64,000 bases of DNA, taken from Halichondria panicea (taxonomy: Eukaryota; Porifera; Demospongiae; Suberitida; Halichondriidae). The stretch is taken from NCBI RefSeq assembly GCF_963675165.1, contig NC_087382.1:558001-622000 (forward strand), written 5' to 3'. Each line of letters opens with the position of its first letter. Position 1 is the first letter of the stretch. Positions 1 to 13,100 of this stretch are shown here, in pieces. Under the pieces are notes generated by a model. That model was not told the DNA's origin. It saw only the letters and a program-made list of their open reading frames with translations, and made no database searches. The position numbers and the translations under genes were made by a program.

Positions 1-175
1 AAGAGAGAGATACCAACACAAAGGTAGAATCACCACTTATGACTTAAGATTTAAGCTGAGAGCTGTGCAAGAGTTCGGAGTAGACATAACAATAAACACC
101 CATTTCGAATAAGCACCCATCTCGTTTAAACGCCCCCTTTAAAGACTTCGATATGAAATAAACGCCCAGGCGTTT
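1..175. repeat. unclassified repeat fragment at window edge
   Basis: This stretch carries several variants of an AATAAACGCCC-like word. It resembles the sequence around 15090-15135 (TTTAAACGAGATGGGC). It ends where homology to the other AP1AR-like repeat units begins, at about 176. No gene is visible. It probably replaced or interrupted the 3' end of the first AP1AR-like copy. Confidence 0.4.
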
Positions 176-555
176 AATCAACATACATTGAAGCATACCT
201 TGTATACAAGTGCATGTACATACAGACTAGTAAGCATGCTAGGTTCCCATTCTCTGTACTGTACATTCAATAGTACACTGTGGACTCATTGCACTGCATA
301 ACTACACATTATACACACGTACCTTGTTCTTGATGAAGGTTCCTCAGTAGCCCCTGTCCATGGACCCATGTCTTCAGACTGTCCCTCACTGCTTATAGGC
401 TGCTCACCAGACTGGAGGTGGGCTGCATGTAAGGGCTGGGTGTCAGGGGAGTTTTTAGTCTCTGATGACAGACCCTTTTCCATACTGTTGAGGTCTGTTA
501 GCGTCTGAGTGGTCAGTTTACGTGAGGCCCCTCTCTTAGCAGCATAGTAGGCCTA

Positions 556-591
556 AAAGTGTGTGTGTGTGTGTGTGTGTGGGGGGGGGGG
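556..591. repeat. (GT)n(G)n microsatellite at a 3' splice site
   Basis: This GT run followed by a G run is, on the minus strand, the polypyrimidine tract of the acceptor for the YYAAKR exon of AP1AR-like copy 1. The same arrangement recurs in copies 3, 4, 5 and 6. Confidence 0.7.
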
Positions 592-1348
592 GTCGTATAT
601 GATTGTACATTGCACACCTTCAAATACATTACAGGGAAACACACATTGTGTGCTATAGCTCACGCTGTATGATGACAAATAAATTTTCCAGCTTTACCTC
701 TTCTTCCACTCAGTGCTTCTTCTCTTCTCCTTAGCTGTACGAAAGAGACGTCATTGAAATTCCAATGTTATGTTGTAACAGTACATCGTGCAACTTGTGC
801 TACTGGTACATGTCAAAGTATATACCGTGGAGCATGTCTATTGTGGTCACCCTATAGCAGGCCACCCTCTATAATACAGCCAGGTTAATGGACTCCATAG
901 TCTCTATAGCATGTGTTTGGACCTGTGTTAGCATGCAGGTCAGCCACTGTTGGTCTGCCCACAGGGTGACCACTATAGACAGTTTACAACTAGAGAACTG
1001 GAGTGCTAACCCTCGGCTGGTTACCAATAAATTGGAAGCTGGCTAAGTAGCAAGTAACATTTCCATCGTTCCTGGTGCAGGATCACTGCAGCTGTAAATA
1101 CGTACCTCAGAAAAAGGACGCATGCAGCTAGCTAGAGGCCAACGTGCAAGTTAAAGCTTCTTCAATAACGTGCGTACATGCATGTATACTCAATATAAAC
1201 AGTCTCCACTGCACCTCATTATCTCTCTCTCTGTCCATTCTCTCTTGTTCTGCCAACAGCTGATCAAAGTTGCCACTCATCACATGTTCTCTCTCCTCTT
1301 CTGTCACCACCTGTGTACTCTCCCGGAGCTCGTTCTGTGAGGGGTGGA

Positions 1349-1349
<1 letters not shown>

Positions 1350-1395
<46 letters not shown>
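1350..1395. repeat. (GT)n microsatellite
   Basis: An uninterrupted GT dinucleotide run of more than 20 units lies just upstream, in minus-strand sense, of the acceptor of the 40-codon exon at 1215-1334. A second GT-G run is at 1506-1534. Confidence 0.8.
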
Positions 1396-1403
<8 letters not shown>

Positions 1404-2440
1404 GGTTTGGATGTGTCGGGTGTGGGTGTGTACTAATTAAACTAGAATCCTTTGTGGACATAAAATGAATAATTATATAAGAGCTGCAGCATAGTAGGCC
1501 TAAAGGTGTGTGTGTGTGTGTGTGGGGGGGGGGGGGAGGGGGATCGTACATGATTGTACATTGCACACCTTTAAATACATTACAGGGAAACACACATCAT
1601 GTGTTGAATAGGACACACTATTATAGCTGACCTTGAATGACTTTAAGGGACTCTACAAAGTATGACACAAATGTCCACCTCACCAGGTTAGTACAAACTC
1701 CGGGTGTGTTGCTACCGCTGGTTGCTAGGTGGAGCTCCGCTAGTAAGTTATCCTCATTGGGGTCAAAGTCCTCCTCACCAGGTTGGTACAAATCCTCAGG
1801 TCTGGTAGGGAGGGAAATACATGAACAGTAATAGTGTACGTGAATTCTGGCTAAAGCAATAATATTATTATAACTCTACAAACACAAACACATCTTTAAA
1901 ACTATACATGTAGCAAAGGCAATGGCTATAATAGTTTCAAGCAACTCCACCATAACACAAGCACTGGCAAAGGTCAAATACTCGTGTCATTAGAGGTCAT
2001 GACAGTGCTTGTAATACATTTACTCACGCACTCTTCAACATCACAATAATTTCAAACACATTTCTACTATTCCGGACCATCCAAACAAATCAAAGCCCCC
2101 TATACATACAGTGTAAATGTTGGCAGTACGTATATCCTATAGAGAAGCTCCCCCCTCACTGGATAGAACATGTTAGGCTAATAACAACACTACCACTCAC
2201 TCATCATCCAGTGTGTCATCAGACTCTGCATCTTTACGAGCAGCTTCGTCATGTCCTGATTGGCCAGGAACTCGCTCTCCTCAGCAATGGTCTCTTTCCA
2301 TGGTCCTGACTATGTCACTGTGGTCCACTATAGGACTAGACAAAGCTTCCACCAAATACAGACAATAGTTTGACCAACTTCCTCCATGCTTCAAAAGTGT
2401 CAGACTACTTTTTCTTTCTTGAACTTGAAAGCACGTGGTT

Positions 2441-2453
2441 TGCTGATTCAGCA
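2441..2453. promoter_or_regulatory. MARE-like palindrome upstream of A1
   Basis: TGCTGATTCAGCA is a perfect dyad (TGCTGA, T, TCAGCA) 83 bases before the A1 start codon. It differs from the Maf recognition element TGCTGA(C/G)TCAGCA only at the centre. The same site precedes A2 and A3. Confidence 0.5.
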
Positions 2454-2486
2454 ATATTTTTGCGAGATTGGAATTCTTTATACAAA

Positions 2487-2506
2487 AGAGGGCGTGTCTT
2501 GTAGCT
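2487..2506 (+). promoter_or_regulatory. conserved promoter box of A1
   Basis: GGGCGTGTCTTGTAGCT lies just upstream of the A1 start codon, after a TTTATACA AT-rich stretch. Near-identical boxes lie at 19652-19672 (A2), 32512-32531 (A3) and 41601-41622 (B2). It is probably a core-promoter or transcription-start element, inferred from its conservation and position. Confidence 0.45.
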
Positions 2507-4049
2507 TTACAAAATAATGCAGAGATAAGATTAGAATGGCTGCAATGTTTTCAGCTCTTCGAGATGACGCTAACTTGAGGGAGTTTGTGCTGGAGAATGT
2601 GGAGCACTTTGGAGAGGAGAGAGTTCTAGGAACTGGCTCCTATTGCTCTGTTCAGGAGGTCAGTCACTGCATGCTCTGTTTCTGTGCACTGTCTCTAGTG
2701 TATCTGCTAGCTATTCAAGTGTGACTGCCTCCATGCACAGGTGAAGATCAATGGTGAGGTGTATGCAGCCAAGAAGATTCACGAGGTTCTCCTGGAGACT
2801 GACGAGCGTGGTGGAGTGGCCAACATAGCTGGGAACTACCACCGAGAGTGTCGACTCATGGCTCGCATCCGTCACCCCAACATCACCCAGTTCATTGGGC
2901 TGTGTTTCGTGACTGGCTCTCGACTGCCCCTTCTGGTCATGGAGAGGCTGGACTCATGTCTGGACGATCTTCTAGAGTCCACCCCCAACATCCCCCTTTC
3001 TGTCTCCCAGTACATTCTGGTCTGTGTGGCTCGAGGGCTGCTCCACCTGCATCGTGAGTCCGTGGTCCATCGTGATCTCACTGCCAAGAATGTCCTGCTG
3101 ACGGCATCTCTGAGAGCCAAGATCACAGACTTTGGTAACTCTCGTATCGTGAATCTGGAGCCTGGTCGACTGGCCAGGACTCTGACGAGGTTTCCTGGGA
3201 CACTGGTGTACATGCCGCCCGAGGCCCTCTGACAGAGGCCACAGTGTGTCCGTACCCAGTCTGGACGTCTTCTCTTTCGGAGTGCTGCAATTGTTTGCAC
3301 TCACACAAGTATGTGTTTAGATCCTCTGCAGTATTGCAGTTTGCTTTGTGTAATGGGGTATTCTTATCTACATGTACTGTGGTATTGTATGTGTTGGTAA
3401 ATGGTTGACTTTTGCCTGTATTACGCAAATACAGTGTGTACTAATGGAACGAGTGCTGCGCTGTGCTAATGCCTCTCGCCATGTTTTGCTTTTGCTCAAA
3501 ACTATAGTTGTATCTCACCTTGGATCGATACAACTATATAGCTAACAGTCTCATAAACTATTAAAAACGAAACAAAAAGCTTGTCCGTATAGCTTGTAGC
3601 CAGTGCAAGCTTCTATAGCTCTTCATACTAACCATGTCCAAGCAGTGAGCCCCACCTATATTCCAGCCTTCCTGTTTTGCGAGCCTCATGCACCTATCTG
3701 TCCTGCCCTTGTCAACATGTGTCTAGCTTCTTTTAGCTGTGTATAGATCTACTATAAAATCAGTGCGCCCTCAAGGCAAGGGAGTTTATGAGGAATGCGG
3801 GAGTTTATGGTAGTTAAATTTCACCCAGTTGCTATGTAAGACCCTAAGTGGGGTATATAGAATATGTTATTACTGAATTGAATTCCACACAGTCATTATT
3901 AGGAGCTTAATGAAACAGAAGCCTATCTGATGGCTTGATGAATAATCTTCAATACACATGTATATGGTCTGTAGCCAAAGTGTAGGCCTATATGACAATT
4001 ATAGTATACATCTATTGTTATTCTATAACCATAGCATTTATTGTCGTAT

Positions 4050-4850
4050 TTTGTGGCTTACCAGGACCTCAAGAAAAAGAAATAAATTTGATTCTGCCAG
4101 GATCTGGATTCTCTCACTCGTGGGGATGAGCGCGCATGCGCATTGCATCCACATTGCATCCACATTGCATCCACAGTAATATATAAATAAGGGGTGTGTA
4201 TGCAAAGGGATCAAATTCACAAATGGTTGCTTTAACAGCTCTTTTCTGACTCTTGTAGCTAACAAAAAGCTAGCGCTTTAGTGCAAGGCTAACTCATGTG
4301 TTGAATAGAAAGTTTGTGCGGACGGATGATACTATGAAAGATTCTGAAGAGACTTCAACAGCCGTCAATGTGAGTCAAAGTAGCCATAACTCGAGAAAGC
4401 TTTAGTTTGCTAATCCACGAATCAAAATCCTACAACGTCCTACACTGAATTGTTCATCCATCCTACCCCATGCATCCTTCTTCGTCCTACACTGGATTGT
4501 TCAGCCATCCTACCTTATCGCACCCTTATTATACATCCTACCCTGTAGCAATATATGAGATGATGTGGAGAGCACTCACCCCACTGATTGTTCATCCATC
4601 CTACCTTCTGCTCCCCCGTCCTACCACAACCTTCTTTGTTCAACACTGGATTGTTAATACTGGATTGCATGTTCAGCCATCCTACCTTATCGTACCCTAT
4701 CATATATACATCCTACCACATCCTACAAAGAATTAGAACATCGCTAGAAGCCTGTTAGTTTTCGTCGCATTGCAACCGTTGAGCAGTTACAGCTGGAATA
4801 CACACACACATACACACTCTTATGCGGCTACGCCTCGGGGCATAATGATT
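4050..4850 (-). repeat. dispersed repeat (GAGGCGTAGCCGCA family) in A1 intron 2
   Basis: Two blocks (about 4050-4440 and 4750-4850) are the reverse complement of 15640-16210. They are interrupted by a degenerate tandem array of CATCCTACC-type units at 4440-4735. A further copy is at 38877-39185. The family carries an internal GCGCATGCGC palindrome (4131-4140). No coding capacity is seen. Confidence 0.6.
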
Positions 4851-5507
4851 GTGACACATGTACACTTCATATATATACACGTACACTCAGTATTGACATG
4901 CTCTTCCACTCCAGGTGTTTCCAGGAGATCTCCTTGCCCCCACGTATAGCAACTCCAGCGACCCTGACCACCTCCTAGCTCGCTCAGAGTTTGAGCGTCG
5001 AGGTCCCTACACGGCTCTCCTTGAGAGGAATCTGGCGGGTGGACGTGAGCACCCTCTGTTTGGTCTGGTGAGGGAGTGTCTGACCAATACCCCAGAGAGA
5101 AGACCGACCACGGTTGAGCTCCTCTCGTCTCTGGAGGAGGTGGGGAGGGAGATGGACGGAGGACTGCTCCAGCTGGACATTGCACGAGTGAAGACTGCCA
5201 GGACCCTCAGGGCAAAGGAGAAGAGGATAGAGGCTCTACAGGTGAGTCCAGTCCAGTGAGCTAGTGGGTGCAAGGGTCTGACACTGCATGCTGTACTCTG
5301 TTCTCAGAGAGAGGTAGTTGAGAAGGACAAGATACTGGAGAGGAAAGATGAGCAATTAACTGAGAAAGATGCACTTTTAGTGGAAAAAGACAATCAACTT
5401 GAACAACAAAGATACCAGAAAGATGCACAAGTAGATACTCAGCTTGCTATACAGCAACAGGTGACTGGTCAGCAGAACGTTTACTGTATACAAGTTAACC
5501 ATACATG

Positions 5508-5551
5508 TAGCCTCGATTCCAGACCGCACTGAGGCCTTGTGAAGGAGGCTA
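5508..5551. mobile_element. 44-bp Mutator-type mini-element in A1 intron 4
   Basis: The element starts TAGCCTCGATTCCAG and ends AAGGAGGCTA, so it is little more than two transposon ends. It sits between perfect 9-bp target duplications CCATACATG (5499-5507 and 5552-5560). The corresponding introns of A2 (about 21437-21455) and A3 have the uninterrupted site. Confidence 0.75.
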
Positions 5552-5927
5552 CCATACATGTTGATTATCTTTATTCACTTCACACAGATATTGAATAATG
5601 TCTGTGCCACCAAAGATGGCATGATTGCTAACAAGGACAGACAACTCAGTGAACAAGAGTCAAGGATCACTGATCTCATTTCCCAGAGAGAGGCTGCTCT
5701 AGTTGAGAGGGACGCTCTCTTACAGGTATTATAGTAGTCACCATATGCACACACTCTTATACTCTAGTACAGTACATGAGTGTAGAATTGTCCACTGCTA
5801 CAATAATAATATTCAAATCTGTGTTTTGATTTACCAACGTTCCCCTGCACAGGCACACAGGGAACAGATTGAGCACAAAGATGCTGAGCTGGTTAGGAGA
5901 GACGCCATCATTCAACAGCAGAGACAG

Positions 5928-7244
5928 GTGAGATAAAATGAACCAGTAAGCTTTGATCGGTTATATCATAGATAGTAGAGTGGAAACATCACAGGTGACC
6001 AATGTATTGCCCTAGAGAATTCTGACACTATGCGTGTTGCATTCCGCAAGTGTTGATTGCGATTGATTGCGAGCCAGATGCAAAGACAAAGGAGAATAAA
6101 GTGAAGAAAACTGCAGTAAGCACTGGCAAAGCTAGTCTGTATGTACATTATCCATAGTAAATGTATGGTTTACATCATTTACCTAATTTATTTGATCATC
6201 AGAGGTCCATGTAGCACTATTTTACATGTATTTAGCTGGGAAAATTGAAGGTATGAAACTTTGTGGGGGGATATCTTGAGCTAGGAAGTAGTCATGATTG
6301 CTTGAGAGTGATCACAGTGTAGAGGGAGCATTGAAATATGCCTTAGGCATAGCCAAGTTGAGCATTGTGCTGTTTATTGTTGAATATTAACATAGAAGTG
6401 TGAAAAGAAGAATTCAAAAGTACATTTGTTTGCGGGGGAGTTGCTGGTTAACAATAGATTGTACATCACTATTGTTTAGGTCTACATACTTACATATTGC
6501 CTAATGATCCCGATGTGCCTTATAGCTAACCTGTATAGTTTTTGAAATATGCTAATTCAAACTTACCCGTAAATTGGGTACTCAGAAGATTAGTTCTAGA
6601 GAACTGCCAAGACCCTTTGGAAAAGTTTGGCATGCCAATGACAGGGGGAAGGGACACATGATAACCCCACTTATTCATTACGATTGGTCAATTCTTTTGC
6701 AAAAGCTGTGTAGTGACCTGATGACGGAAATACGTACACCACTACCTAAACGTCAGACTTATGTTTTGTGTTTGTAAACATAATCATTTCTCCATGCATC
6801 CTTTGTGATTGTGTGAATCATAATGTTAAAAATAAGTATGCATCTATATGAACTGTGCCTAGTACTATATATATAGACTCTAGTTTTTTTGTGAGTACAT
6901 GCCTTCAATGTTCTTTGAAGGTTTGTTGAGGACATGTAATTCTTCAATGCAACATGCAGAGAAAAGTCTCATTCTGATGTAAGAACAACAAACAAACAAA
7001 CAAACTAGTTAAGATCTATGTATGTAGCTATGTTAGCTATATGTATGTAGCTACTATCCGGCCAGAGAAGCTATAACTATAGCTGTTCACTCTCTTTTGG
7101 CCCCAATTAAATTAACTTCCTGTCTATTTCCGGTGCGACACGCATGGGCCGCGTGAAATCCCTGTGTTTCCAATCCCTTCCCTCTACTATCTATGGTTAT
7201 ATTCTTAAGACACTATCCTATAATTACGCTCATTCATTATTCAG
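5928..7244 (+). other. A1 intron 6, no gene seen
   Basis: This 1.3-kb AT-rich intron lies between the last coiled-coil exon and the Kelch exon. It contains a short (AAAC)n run near 6988-7004. No long open frame with support was found. The equivalent introns of A2 and B3 are much shorter. Confidence 0.6.
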
Positions 7245-8189
7245 GGTCTCCCTTCCAGAGAGTTGCTCACTTTGAAATGGAGAAGAGGAAAAGACATGCC
7301 AATCAAGATGAGTGGCTCGATACAGAGTGTTGTTATCGGTGACACGGTGTATGTTGGTGGAGGGCTTGCAGTCAATGATCATGATATGTGTACAGTGATG
7401 AAGCTCGAGCAAGATCAATGGACCAAACTACCAGAGTACACTTCCTATTGGTTCGCTATGACATCACTCGCTAATCGACTAGTGCTGGTGGGAGGACGTG
7501 ATCCAAAATCCTGCAATCAACTTTCTATCTTTGAGTCAGGGGAATGGGCTCATCCGTACCCACCAATGAACATTGCTCATTCTTCCTCAACAGCTGTCTC
7601 CTTCAACAACCACATCATTGTAGCTGGTGGGCGTGATGATAAAGACAAGCGTATCTCCTCTGTGGAGGTGTTGGATGTGGCATCAAGAAGATGGTACATT
7701 GCTCAGTCACTACCTCACCCACGATCAACACTGAAATCAACTCTCATAGGAAACACCCTCTACCTAATGAGAGGGAGCGATTACACTGAAAGGGCAACTA
7801 AGACAGTGCACCACGTCGACCTCAATGAACTGATTGCAAAGACCCTTTCCAACTTGGACACATCCACTCTCTGGCAGACCTTACAAGAAGTACCACTCAA
7901 GTTCTCAGCTCCTCTCAGTATTGGGAGGTCACGATTAGCCGTTGGTGGACGGGACGGCCGAGGCAGCCCAAGTTCATCGATCCACCTCTACCATCCTGAC
8001 ACCAGGAGGTGGGTGAAAGTGGGAGACCTGCCTACTGCACGATACAACTGCACATGCTCAGTACTTCCTAGTGAAGAGGTCATTGTAGCCGGAGGACATG
8101 CAAACACTGATTACATTGAAATTCACTGCAAAAAATTTTGTTTGAAACTACATTGCATAATCGTTTTAACATTATTCTTAAACAGTTGA

Positions 8190-9464
8190 ATCAACTTAAT
8201 ATTTAGTAAAATAAAAAGACAACGTTAAAATAATCAGTATATGTGGTTTTAACTTAAAATATTGTAGAATCACACAATGTCTTTTATTTCTACAATAATT
8301 TACATAGAATCTATTATTGATATCTTAAATCAAACTAACAAACTCATTTTGATTAAATTATATTTGAAACTCTATCATGCAGCATGTTAGAATACAATAT
8401 ATAAATTTAGATTTAACAATAATAATATTAATTTTGTTCTAACACAGGCACACATATAATTATATACAATCAATATTTTTAACAATCCATTTATAATAGC
8501 ATGAGTGATGTGAAATTATATACAGTCATGAACATTGTAAGCAAGTTTGCATAGAACCATAGATATTAGAGGACCTAGAGAAACTAAATGAAATTGTGGG
8601 CGTGGCTATGCTAAGTCTAAGATTGCGGGACATTTGCTGCTATAAATCTGACTGTGATGATACTTCTGTGAGAGGTGAGGGACAGACATGAAGTGTTCTC
8701 AACAGTATAATTATAAAACTTTAATAGGTATGACTGTGACTCGACTACACCAAGTGGATGATGATACTTCTAGTTCTGTGAGAGGTGAGGGACAGACATG
8801 AAATGTTCTCAACAGTATAATTATAAGGCTTTAATAGGTATGACTGTGACTACACCAAGTGGATGATGATACTTCTGTGAGAGGTGAGGGACAAACATAA
8901 AGTGTCTAGTTTTCTGGTGAACACTGTCACTGTCAATATACCTCTAAGCATATACTTTTTCCTACAGAAATTCCTTAAACTGGCAAGCTTGACATGCGAG
9001 AACAAACGAAACAAACAGACGAATGGATAGAAGTTGTTGGATATCCTCTCGGTGATTGATAATACACGGTAATAATTAATATCAATAACAATGATGTATT
9101 TACTATTATAGGTGGACTCTGCGTGGTCAAGAGTGATCGGTCTGCTATACTTGGAGTCCAGTATGTTACACCAAGGAGATTAACTATTCCTTGGGCTAAT
9201 TAATTTAAAACTGTCCTTCTAATTTAACATTGTATACCATTGTCTCACTCAGTTGTCACGAACGTTTCCTATCACTATTTTTGTATTAACATGTTATTTA
9301 TTGAATTGAATAATAATTGTTATACCGATTCATTTGTAAATCGTTGTTTTAGGAATTTATTTAGCTATAATGAGTCTTATTTATTATAATAAGTATTTTT
9401 TTAATGGTTGTTTTAATGTATGGCTTAAGTAGATTTGACAATAAAACACAACAGTTTTAACCTA
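8190..9464. other. intergenic, AT-rich, downstream of A1
   Basis: No gene is supported. The segment is strongly AT-rich and contains the tandem repeat described separately at 8650-8915. It ends at the target site of the Mutator-like element. Confidence 0.6.
8650..8915. repeat. three-copy tandem repeat, about 100 bp unit
   Basis: Three successive units start GATGATACTTCT and contain GTGAGAGGTGAGGGACA. Two of them continue through AACAGTATAATTATAA and TTTAATAGGTATGACTGTGAC. The third is truncated. Confidence 0.75.
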
Positions 9465-10114
9465 GCAATAATTAGCCTCGTTCCCAGGCCTTACTTTTTC
9501 TTGCTGTTGTCACTGTTCATCCATAAATCACAAGAAAGACATAGTGAGGCAGCAAAGAAAGAAATGGGCGTACAGTTAAGAAAAGTAAGGCCTGGTTTGG
9601 GAAATCGCGTGATCCACAAGGATTTTTATGAACGTGGGCGATATGTAGCCCACAATCATGACATAAGGTATTCTCCCACGCATTCAGAGTTAATAAAACT
9701 GACTGAGCATGAGACAACCACCCAAGCTGTGCTGCAAGTCAGATCAGAGAACCAGCGTGGCCAGCTCTGGTGGCAGTAGCTACCTGCTATATGATAATGA
9801 TGACTAAGCTATTCTTGATCTATACTAGCATGTAGAAAGACACAAGAAAAGGTAATAGTCTGATAGAATCTGAACACACAATCTAGACTAGTAGATCATC
9901 TAGCTAAGCCTAAGGTATATAGCTAGCTATAGTGCTTGCAAACTTTCAGTTCCAAGTCCATGTCCAGCTTGCTGCAGGCAAAGTTTTACGCTGTGACTAT
10001 TCTTACGGCACTGTAAAGGCTGCTTACCTTGCTATTCTTACGGCATGGTGAACTTTCACCTCTGACCATAATAATAATTTATGCGCATGCGCTATAATAG
10101 ATAGTTAATAATCA

Positions 10115-13100
10115 ATACACATAAAAATTAAATATGACAGGATCTACAAAACCAGTGCTTGCTTTTAGGAGCGTTCTTCAATCCAACACACTTCAAGTGA
10201 AACCATCCAAGACAACTATATATCACAGCCAATGCTTTCACTTGTAGATAAATCAATGCAGCATATTGAGCAAGTCCAATTCCCATGAACAAGCAAAGTA
10301 TCTATGCTATTTTGAAGTAAACTCCAGCCGTCAAAAGTGAAGAATTTTTTGATTTGAGCAATGCAAACATTGTCATCCAAGCATTTTCTGGGTATTTTCT
10401 CGGGGCAACATTCCATTTCGTGTTCTTCAATAAGGTCCCCACCTCTCACTGCCCGTTCAGTGACTTCTTCATCGACAAACCAGTTGAGCATAACTACAGA
10501 ACGAGAAGGGAAGACTGTATAAATAACACAGAATCTGGAATAAAGGAAGTACACACCTTTTGTCTTCTCCCATTCTGATTTTAGTACAAATGCCTTCGGT
10601 TTGGAAGAAGCTTTTCCCTTCTTTTTAGGAAGGCCAATCACTGTTATTCCAGCACCTTTTGGTCGACCTCGTTTCTTGATTGCAGGCGGCATTTTTATCG
10701 CAAAAGTATTATCTTGAATGGTAGACAATGGCTGTCGAGAATCAGGTGCTTTCTGTAACAGATCTATAATTATACATGGTGAGTGTGGGTGATGCAACAC
10801 ACGTTACAACAACGAAAAACGTACCAACTGTGTCTTATCTGTCAGGATGGGAGGTGGGATTTTAATATGATCAGAAACAGAATTGTCACTGTCGCTTGAT
10901 ACATCCTCACCAGTGTCTAGTAAGAAAAAAGGAACGAGAAATGCCCATACATTATAGGTTATGACATAATCATTAATTTTTCAGATTTCTAGAGCGCCCC
11001 CCCTCTGTATAAAACCCTGTAAGATGTCTACTACTAATGCCGAACTACATACAAAAATTTGGCAAATAATATTGACAAAACACTTGCAATAATAAAATGC
11101 GTAACAGTCTCATACTGAAATTATACCTGCTGCTTCTCCAACGACAACCTTTTTGCCTTTTTCCCAGAGATGCGCTATTGATTGCAGGACTTCTATTCCT
11201 TCATTGAAGTCGTGCATACCAAAAGTAGAGAGCTGCTGGCATAAGCGTTGGCCTATATTGAAAGATTTTCTGTATTTTTGCTGCTCAGAGAGCACTGCTC
11301 TTGCCGGTTCTAATGTAGAGATTTGAATCGTATCATCAATATGACTTTCCACATCACAATCACTCATATCAGTTGGTACATATGCCCGATGATGACTCGT
11401 AAAATGTTTTTGCGTCCACCTTTCAGCACAGAGATTCCTCATACTCAGATAGAGACTGGGATGTGCGCACTGCAAAGATATGCTTGCATGGCAGTTTCAT
11501 AGCAGAAACAAAGCCGCAGGGACAAGAGTCAATAGTAGTTGTTATAGATCGGCCTTGAGATCGCAATACACACGATTTTTCATCAATTTGTTGAATAATC
11601 TGTACTTTACTGACGTTTTCTAGTTGGTCTTTTACAAATTCAAAGGAGTATGGTGTCAAAAAAGACATATACCGTCCAAATGATGTATCAGAGTCATGTA
11701 ATGATACACGTCTTTTCATTACTATTTCAAGTGCTCTATGATCACGCTCAATTCTCAGAGTGTTCAAACACTTCATCAAATCTTGGAAAAACTGAGTAAC
11801 TCCTGAATACCGAGAAATTACAGACTTTAATTTCTGATTGATGCTTTCAACTCTATTATTGGTGCGATTCATAAAGTTGCAAGTTGCATTTTTCAAACCG
11901 TCCACCCATTCATGGCGAATGCTATGCCAATTATTTTCAAAGTACTCCACAAGTCGTTGTGGTCCATTCTTTAACTATCAAAGAGCTTACTATACTCTTC
12001 TTCGTCTCTTGCATACACCATTTTCAACAATATTTCCAAGCACATACTCCTTTCTCCCTGTGATATGCCAAGCTTTTCGCAGAATACCTCTCTTTTCATA
12101 GTGCGCAGAGTATGAAATAAGCAAATCAAAAGCTTGGACTGTGGAAATTGTTCGCCTAAAACAGTTCTCTCAGTCATATCTTTGTCGGACATAATACATT
12201 TCGTTGAAATCCAATCTGAATTATACTTCTTGAATTCTTCAACAAGTTTTGTAATAGTTTCTTTATCTTCAAATTGTGTCAGCCACAGACATACAGTCTC
12301 ACTCTCACCATTCCCATCGACTACCATTAAAACGTACAAAGGCATAATTATGCAGATCGTTTAGTTTGTACGTAGCATCAATCAAGAGGAGTTCAGGATA
12401 AGAAGCAAATATATATTTTTCATTTCAGGTGTCTGAAAGTATATAGCCTTTAACATACTCTCTTCGTCAACAAATGCAGTAACAGTTGAATCTACAACCG
12501 AAAAAAGAAAAACGTGATCACATTCAACACATTATTAAGTTATGATTATTTAAAGCTCACCTTTAATGCTTTTCATTTCTTCTACTAGCTCACGAAAATC
12601 ATTCCGAAACTTTGGTACATTTCTCGCTGCAATATTATGAAGATCTTTGAGTGTCACTGTTTTACCAGTTGTACTCGATTCTGAAGAAGCTTTTTGTTAG
12701 CTCTGAGTTTGAGGAGTTTTACTGCTTCATCCTTTGTTTCAGAATCCAGGCGCCGTTGCTTTGGCATATGACGAAATATTTCCTACATGGATTAAGGTGC
12801 TAGCTAAGTATAATATAAGTGTAATTAAGACGTATACTGTGCATGAACACTTAAGCAGACATGTTTCTGATTCAACCCCACTTGCTTACCTCAGACAAAT
12901 CATGATTATGCTCTCCACGAATTTCTTTGATGTGTAACTTTTCTCCATCCAGTGTTGTCTTAATCTTAATCACAAATGGGCAATCCTTTAAAAATGTCCT
13001 GTGATTTGGTATACGTTAACAAGTACTATCGTAATTATTATCGCGAATAATTATACGCCTATTGCACACCATGCATGCAATGATGCACATCCAGTACACG

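Larger units (their letters stand above)
323..2358 (-). pseudogene. AP1AR/gadkin-like gene fragment, copy 1
   Basis: A split minus-strand gene can be read through GT-AG junctions. An acidic exon lies near 2200-2290. An exon containing PEDLYQPGE follows at about 1690-1801. The exon 1215-1334 has exactly 40 codons and contains TEEEREHVMSGNFDQL. A short exon near 695-735 reads LRRREEAL. The exon 323-552 starts YYAAKRGASRK. The order TEEE, RREEAL, YYAAKR recalls animal AP1AR (gadkin), an adaptor linking AP-1 vesicles to kinesin and Arp2/3. That comparison is from memory and is unproven. The acidic exon is frameshifted relative to copy 4, and the usual last exon is missing to the left, so this copy is probably broken. 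It lies head-to-head with A1. Confidence 0.4.
2536..8189 (+). pseudogene. A1: kinase-coiled coil-Kelch gene, kinase frameshifted
   Basis: Seven exons are predicted from GT-AG sites and paralogue alignment: 2536-2658, 2741-3308, 4915-5241, 5308-5460, 5588-5725, 5853-5927 and 7245-8189. Exons 1-3 encode a TK/TKL-like kinase with AAKK lysine, HRDLTAKN and DFG. Exons 4-6 encode KD-rich coiled coil, and exon 7 a Kelch propeller. Exon 2 is 568 bp against 570 in A2 and A3. A CT is missing near 3229, giving a stop at 3230-3232. The glycine loop reads GTGSYCSV where the paralogues have GTGSYGSV. One Kelch GG doublet has become RG, and the last strand differs from all other copies. Together these suggest a decaying gene. 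A translational frameshift, or an assembly or polymorphism artefact, is not excluded. Confidence 0.75.

Noticed and set aside
2872-3304. Long minus-strand open frames opposite the kinase exons (also in A2 and A3)
   Set aside because: They are shadows of the conserved kinase reading frame. They change or break between paralogues, while the plus-strand frame keeps catalytic motifs.
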